Part shown: piece after piece, positions 56,801-62,800 of the stretch
Layout: each line of letters starts with the position of its first letter
Position numbering within the stretch: the stretch's first letter is position 1
From: JAAXVQ01 sp964604705
GTDB lineage: Bacteria; Oederibacteriota; JAAXVQ01
DNA: 64,000 nucleotides
NCBI GenBank assembly: GCA_964604705.1
Contig: CAZSAP010000002.1
Location: 258,501-322,500 of the forward strand
Direction of reading: 5' to 3'
Made by a program: the position numbers and the translations under genes
The notes under the pieces: generated by a model
The model's database searches: none
What the model was told of the DNA's origin: nothing
Seen by the model: only the letters and a program-made list of their open reading frames with translations

Positions 56801-59800
56801 AGGGCTCGGACATCAGGCTCTGATTCTGATAGGCATAGGACATGCCTGGTTTTTTAACGCCCGTCGCCAACAAGGAAACTTCATCCCGTGCGACCCGCGT
56901 TGTTTCCGAAGTGACTTGCTTGTCCACATCCACAAGGCCGGCCGCCTTCATGGCTTCCTTGTCACCCTGCACTTGTTGGGCTACAAACATACCTTTGGCG
57001 CCGGTCTGGGCACTGATGGTCAGTGTATGGTATTTGCCGTCGGAACCTTTCAGAGTCGCATGACCTTGCATGCTGTAGGTGCCACCGCTGATGCCAATGC
57101 TGAAAACGCCATCCTTATCTCCGTAGGAAACACTTGTCTTCTTTCCATCCTGTCCGACAATGGTCGTGGCTGCATTTCCCAAACGGGCATACACGTTGAT
57201 TAAACCCGACGCCTTAAGCGCCTCAGCCGTACCCGACATCTGAGAAGCCACAAATCCATGTGCCCCCAGCGTGGCTACCACTGAGACCTTCTGCGTTACC
57301 AAGACCCCTTTGACCAAAACCTCCACACTGATGGTGCCGACCAGACTCTTGGTCCCATTGGCAGCAATGCCCAAGGTATACGTGCCGTCTGAGTTCTGAT
57401 AATTGATCGCGACTTTCTTTCCGCCTATTCCCGGCAGTTGCGTCGCCTGGGTGGTCAGCTGGGTCTTTATGTTCGCCAACCCCGCTGCATTGATCGCGTT
57501 GTCGGTACCCACCACTTGCTGTACTCGGAAATTCCCCTTGGGGGCATCCATGCCAGCCACCACGCGCAATGCCTCCGTGACGGTTACTCCATGTTCATCC
57601 ACGAAACTTACTGTTGCTGTTCCCACCAAGGAATACTTGCCATTGGCACTGTAGCCTAAGGTATACTTGCCTTCGGCATTGGTATACTTCACTTCGGTTT
57701 TAACCGGCGACTTGCTGGTTCCGCCAACCAAGGACCCAGCCGCATTCAACTGCTTCCCCGTAACCAACTTAGCGGCCTCTAGGGCCGCTGCAGTGCCCAC
57801 AATGGTGCTCACGTTCAGTTCCGTGCGCGCCTCATTTAAACCCGCGACCACTGTCAAATTGCCCTTGGCGGTACGAATGGTACCAATCAAGTTGTAGTTG
57901 TAGGCCAATGTCTTTGCATCCAACGAAAGACTGATCGTGTACCGTCCCCCGTTTTCATAATTAACTGTGTTCCCAGTAACCTTGCCTCCGCCCTTGGCCA
58001 ACAAGTCAAACTCGGATTTGGCAATACCTGCTGCCAACAACGCGGCTTTATCACCCATGGCAGTACTTACCACCAAATTGGTTTTCTTCTCATTCATACC
58101 CGAAACAATCGTAACTTTTCCAGCATCGGTGGTAATGGTGCCAATCAAGCTTGCCGTGTAAGCGCCATGGGAGTCTTTGCTCATGGAAACGGTCATCTTG
58201 CCGTCGGATTCATAAACCACGGTTTGACCATTAATGATGGTGGCATCCCCTTCGGCTAAACGCGCGATTTCCTTGGTCGCAAACCCAGCAATAGCCAAAG
58301 CCTCTTTGCTGCCCATCACGGTTTGAATGCTTAACTGGGCCTGTCCATCGCTGATGCCCGCCACCACCGTGATCTTCTCGGTCACCGTTTGGCCCTTGCG
58401 ATTTACCTGAACATCCATCGAACCAATCAAGTTGTACGACGGGTTTCCGTCGCTGCCTTTGCCCACACTGATGGTGTAACGATCGTCTTGGCTGTATTGA
58501 ATTGTGCGCCCCTCATAATCTTTGGCTTGGCCAGACTTCAAGGACGTCAACTCTCTGGTGGCAATGCCTGTGGCCAACAGTTCGGCTTCTGAACCCACAT
58601 AACTCGAGACCGCGAGTCCGGTCTTGGCTTCATTCATCCCAGCCACCACCGTGATGCTGGTCCCCTCCACCTTGCCGATCAAGGTGTAGGTGGTTTTGCC
58701 GTTATCCTGACTAAACCCAACCGTGTACTTACCCTCGGCATCAAACTTAATCGCGTGCCCATTGATGTCCATGGGCGTGTGCGAGGCATTTAGTTCATCG
58801 GTTGCCACCAGGGCAAACTTCAGGGCCGCTTCGCTCCCGGTTGCGGATTGCACTTCCACTTTCGTGTTTGATGAATTCAATCCGGCAATCACGGTAATGT
58901 CCCCGGCGCTGGCCGTTTTAAAAATCCCGATCAAGCGGCCTTCCGGATTGACCGTGAACATGCCGTTGGGCTGCTGATACGTCACTTCGCCCATCCCAAG
59001 GGCTTTGCCATTTTGAGAAGCCAATAGGCTGAATAACGCTGGCACCGCATACCCGTGGGATACCAACGCCTCCGATGTCCCCTTGACCTGTTGGAGCGTC
59101 CATTGCTGGGTCTTGCTCTTGGGATCCATGGTGAACGCTTCCATGGTTTGAATCTGGACTTGTCCGAGCAGGTTGCCGCGCGTGACGACGCGATTCAGCC
59201 CGCCCTTCATATCCATCTGGACGGAGACCGTTACCTTTTCAATGTTCTGGATCGTAATCGACTCGCCCTTGGTGTCGTTGTACTTACCAAAGGTCAGTTT
59301 CATGGTCTGCGGTAGATCGTACTCCACCACCTGTTGCTGCCCACCGTTGCTGCTGCCACCTTCGCTTTTCAAGACCGCACGTCCGTTTTGTGTAAATCCC
59401 ATCGTATCGCCGCGCGAGTTGGTCAGTTCAAACCCGCCAGGCACCTCTTTAAACGTATACCCGTGACCGCTGTTGAGCTTGATGGCTTGGTAGGACGCCT
59501 CATATAAATTGCCTTTGGCATCGTACTGCAGGCGAACACCGTAGTCTTTTAAGCGCAGTTCGGATCCCTTCAGCTGCCCGTCGCGGTACAAGGCCAACGA
59601 TTCATTCCCTGCGTATTTCTGCGACACCACGTATTCCGAAGGACGGGGTCCCGAGGCGGTTTGTTCGTACGCTACTACATTCACCGTACGCCCATCCCCT
59701 AAATGTGCTCGAACCAGAGCGCCATCTTTGTATTCGGCGATATACGACGTAGGCGCAACCTTGCCATCGGCAAACGTATTCACACCTGCCGTCTTGTACG

Positions 59801-62800
59801 AACCGGCTTGAAATTCCGCAGGCGTCCCGATAAACAGGGTCGTGCCAACAATGTAGACTTGTGAGTTCGGATTTAGATTCAAACCCTTCATGAGCAACGC
59901 CACCTGTTGGGCTGCCAACTCGGGGCTCATCTTCAACTGAGAAATAAATGCCTGTTCCAAGGTTGATCCAACTTTGGTTACATCCAACTTGGTCAATGCG
60001 GTGGTTGACCCGTCGGGGTTCACACGCAACACCATATTGCCTTTGACCACCAATGAACCTTGCGCATTGATCACATCCAAGGAAGGTCCCGACGCCAGTG
60101 TTGAGGCGTCCTTGGCCACAGCCTTATGCGTATTGGGGTCTATCACCATGGTGTAAATTTTGCCGTCGATGACCGCAACCGCTCCAATCTTGCCGTCGGT
60201 CGGTGTCTGCCCTTGTACCACCATAACATTGCGCAAGCCTTTTTGCCCGTCGGGCATCACCACTTCCAGGAGCTCACGGTTTTGATCCATCACCATGACA
60301 CCCTGATCGTTTCGTGAAAACGTCTGGCGCAAACCTTGGTTGTCTTGCACGGACACTGTACTCACAACCAGCTTGCCGCCCTCGGTCTTGAAGCCCATGG
60401 TGACCGTCGCATCACCTGATTTCTGCTGCAACATCAACTCACCATTGCCGCCGCGTGACAAGACACCGGTCGTTCCCAGACTCACTTGCTCGCCGGTACC
60501 GACGCGTACCTTGTTATCTTGTACAATGGAGGTAATGCTTTCCAAGCGGGACGTGACGGCAGGATTGAATTCACCCAGATTGTTGAGCCGGAGCATCTGA
60601 TCCAAGTTTACGTTTCCGCTCTTGATTTGAGCATCCACATACGTCTTCGCCTGTTGATACTCGGTTGACGTTTGTTCCTTGCCCTTGCTCAAAATCTCCA
60701 TGGTCTGCAATGCCGCCTCCGTACGGACGGACGGAGACACATCGGTGCGAGCGGTCAAGGCTGTATGCGCCATTTTTGCCGTCTCAATGGCTTGCGGCCT
60801 TTGCCCCAGCGCTTCTTGAACCGCGGCGGCTTTGATCATTAAGCTTGGATTGCCACTGGTCTTGGCGTGTGAAACAAACTCGTTTGCCGCTGTGAGGTTT
60901 TGGCCGGTAGACGGATTCAGTTGCAGCTTGTTGTATTCCGCCGTAGCCAGCGTAGTCATGGCCGAACGATACTTCACAGGGTCGGCGCCGGCCTGCTTGA
61001 CCAACGTGGTGGAAGTTGTGATGGCCGATCCAATAAGCTCGGCCGAAGCCTGCTGTAAGAATTTCTGCCCTTCCGCACCTTTCAGCCAAGAGGCGATCAT
61101 TTGCTGCCCTGCACTGGTCAACGGACTGGCGCCAATTTGTTGGCCCGCCTTCGACATGATCGAAGGATTCTGAGCCAGAGTCTCAGGGGTCTGCTCGGCC
61201 TTGACCCGCGCGTCACGCTCGGCACCGCTCATGGTCTTAGCTTCATTGACATCCAAAAGAGCTTTCAACGTGGTTCCGTTTTCCGTAACCCGGAATGCGT
61301 CCTGGCTCAACTTCCAATCGCCGTTGGCCTGACGGGTGTATACACGTTCAACACCGCCATCAATCCCAATGGCCTTAGCATGGGTAGGATCGTCCGCTGA
61401 AACAAACGCGGTAGGACGTGCGCTCGACCCAAAATTCTCAATCAAACCACCCACGGATACATATTGCCCCACCATCTTGGTAACATGGCCTGTGCCATCG
61501 ACTTCAATTTTATAATAATTGCCATCACTGCCCTGTACATCCATTTGCATGGTTGTGGATGGGTGCTCCGGATTCGGATCAAAGGTATACTTGGCTGTAA
61601 CCGGTTTTCCGCCTACATCCATGGTCACCTTACCCATGATCTTCTCGCCCCAAAGCGTTTCTTGTAACTCTGAACGAACGCTCGATACTTCAGGAATTAC
61701 TTTTCCATTGCCACCCGCGCCGCCTGCGCCGTTATTTCCCGAGGCATTGGCCGACATTACATTGGGCACAGTCACGCCTTTAATTGGCACGGCTCCTGCC
61801 ATAAGTTCCTTGAGCATCTGGGGATTGACCTTGGGCAGCGGCTTGCCGTTTAAGCGTTCGGGTCCGCTGCTCTCCCCTCCTGTACTTGCTTTGCCAACTT
61901 TCGTTCCCGTTCCCGCATTTCCATCCAACCCAGCCGTGCCGCTTTCCGGCGTGTAGCTGCTCTTGAACTTCAAGTCCTGGACAGAATTGCCTTTTCCATT
62001 GAACACTTTCACATTTACTTCCGAAATGGCACCCGCACCCTCGCCAACGGTTCTTTGCGAGAAGATGGTCGTGACTTTGGAATCCCCAACCGCCACTTGC
62101 GAGCTTGTAATCACTGTGCCGTCGGCGCCGCGCGCCGTAACCATGGTTACATTTTGCCCCGCTTTATTCTGAAACTGAGTGACCTGGAAATCGAAATCCT
62201 TTCTTAAATTGGGTCCGGCTTCAGCGCGCATTTGATCAATTTGTGCTTTTATTCCCGGCGCAAGCGCCCCCATCTTCTTGGAATCCGAAGTGTTCACTGG
62301 GTCTCCGGATTTTATCTGTCCGGGGTCTTGCGGCATATACGCATCGGCCATTTGCCCCTGCGTGATGCTACGCGCAACCTCATCGGCAACCTTGTTCGGA
62401 TTATTGGTATCTTCACCGCCAGCATCCGTTGCCGCATCTTTCTTGGCATCTCCACCTTTGGGCGTAGCGTCACCCTGGCGCTCGATCTTGGCATTTAAGT
62501 CTTTCGGCTTTTCCGTTGGTTGATCAAGTTTGGTCTTCGGATTTGGATCGGGTGCCGGATCGCTTGTCGGGTTGCTGCGGTCCGTTTTGGGTGAATCCAA
62601 GCTGGGCTCTTGGCTTTCCTTCTTGTCCGGTTGCGGCAATGTTGACTTTGTATCCGGCACAGGTGCATCTGGATTCGTCACATCAGGGTTCTTAACCTGC
62701 GGGCTATTTTGCGCGTTGTTCTGTTGATTCTGATCCGGCTTCGGCTTTTGGGCATCGGGCGGAGGTGTCTTCGACGAAGATTGCGACGGCTTGCTATCGG

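Noticed and set aside
55290..58995. CRISPR array or satellite DNA
   Set aside because: The repeats are 240-330 bases, diverged in DNA, conserved in protein pattern and lie in one open frame, so they are protein repeats.
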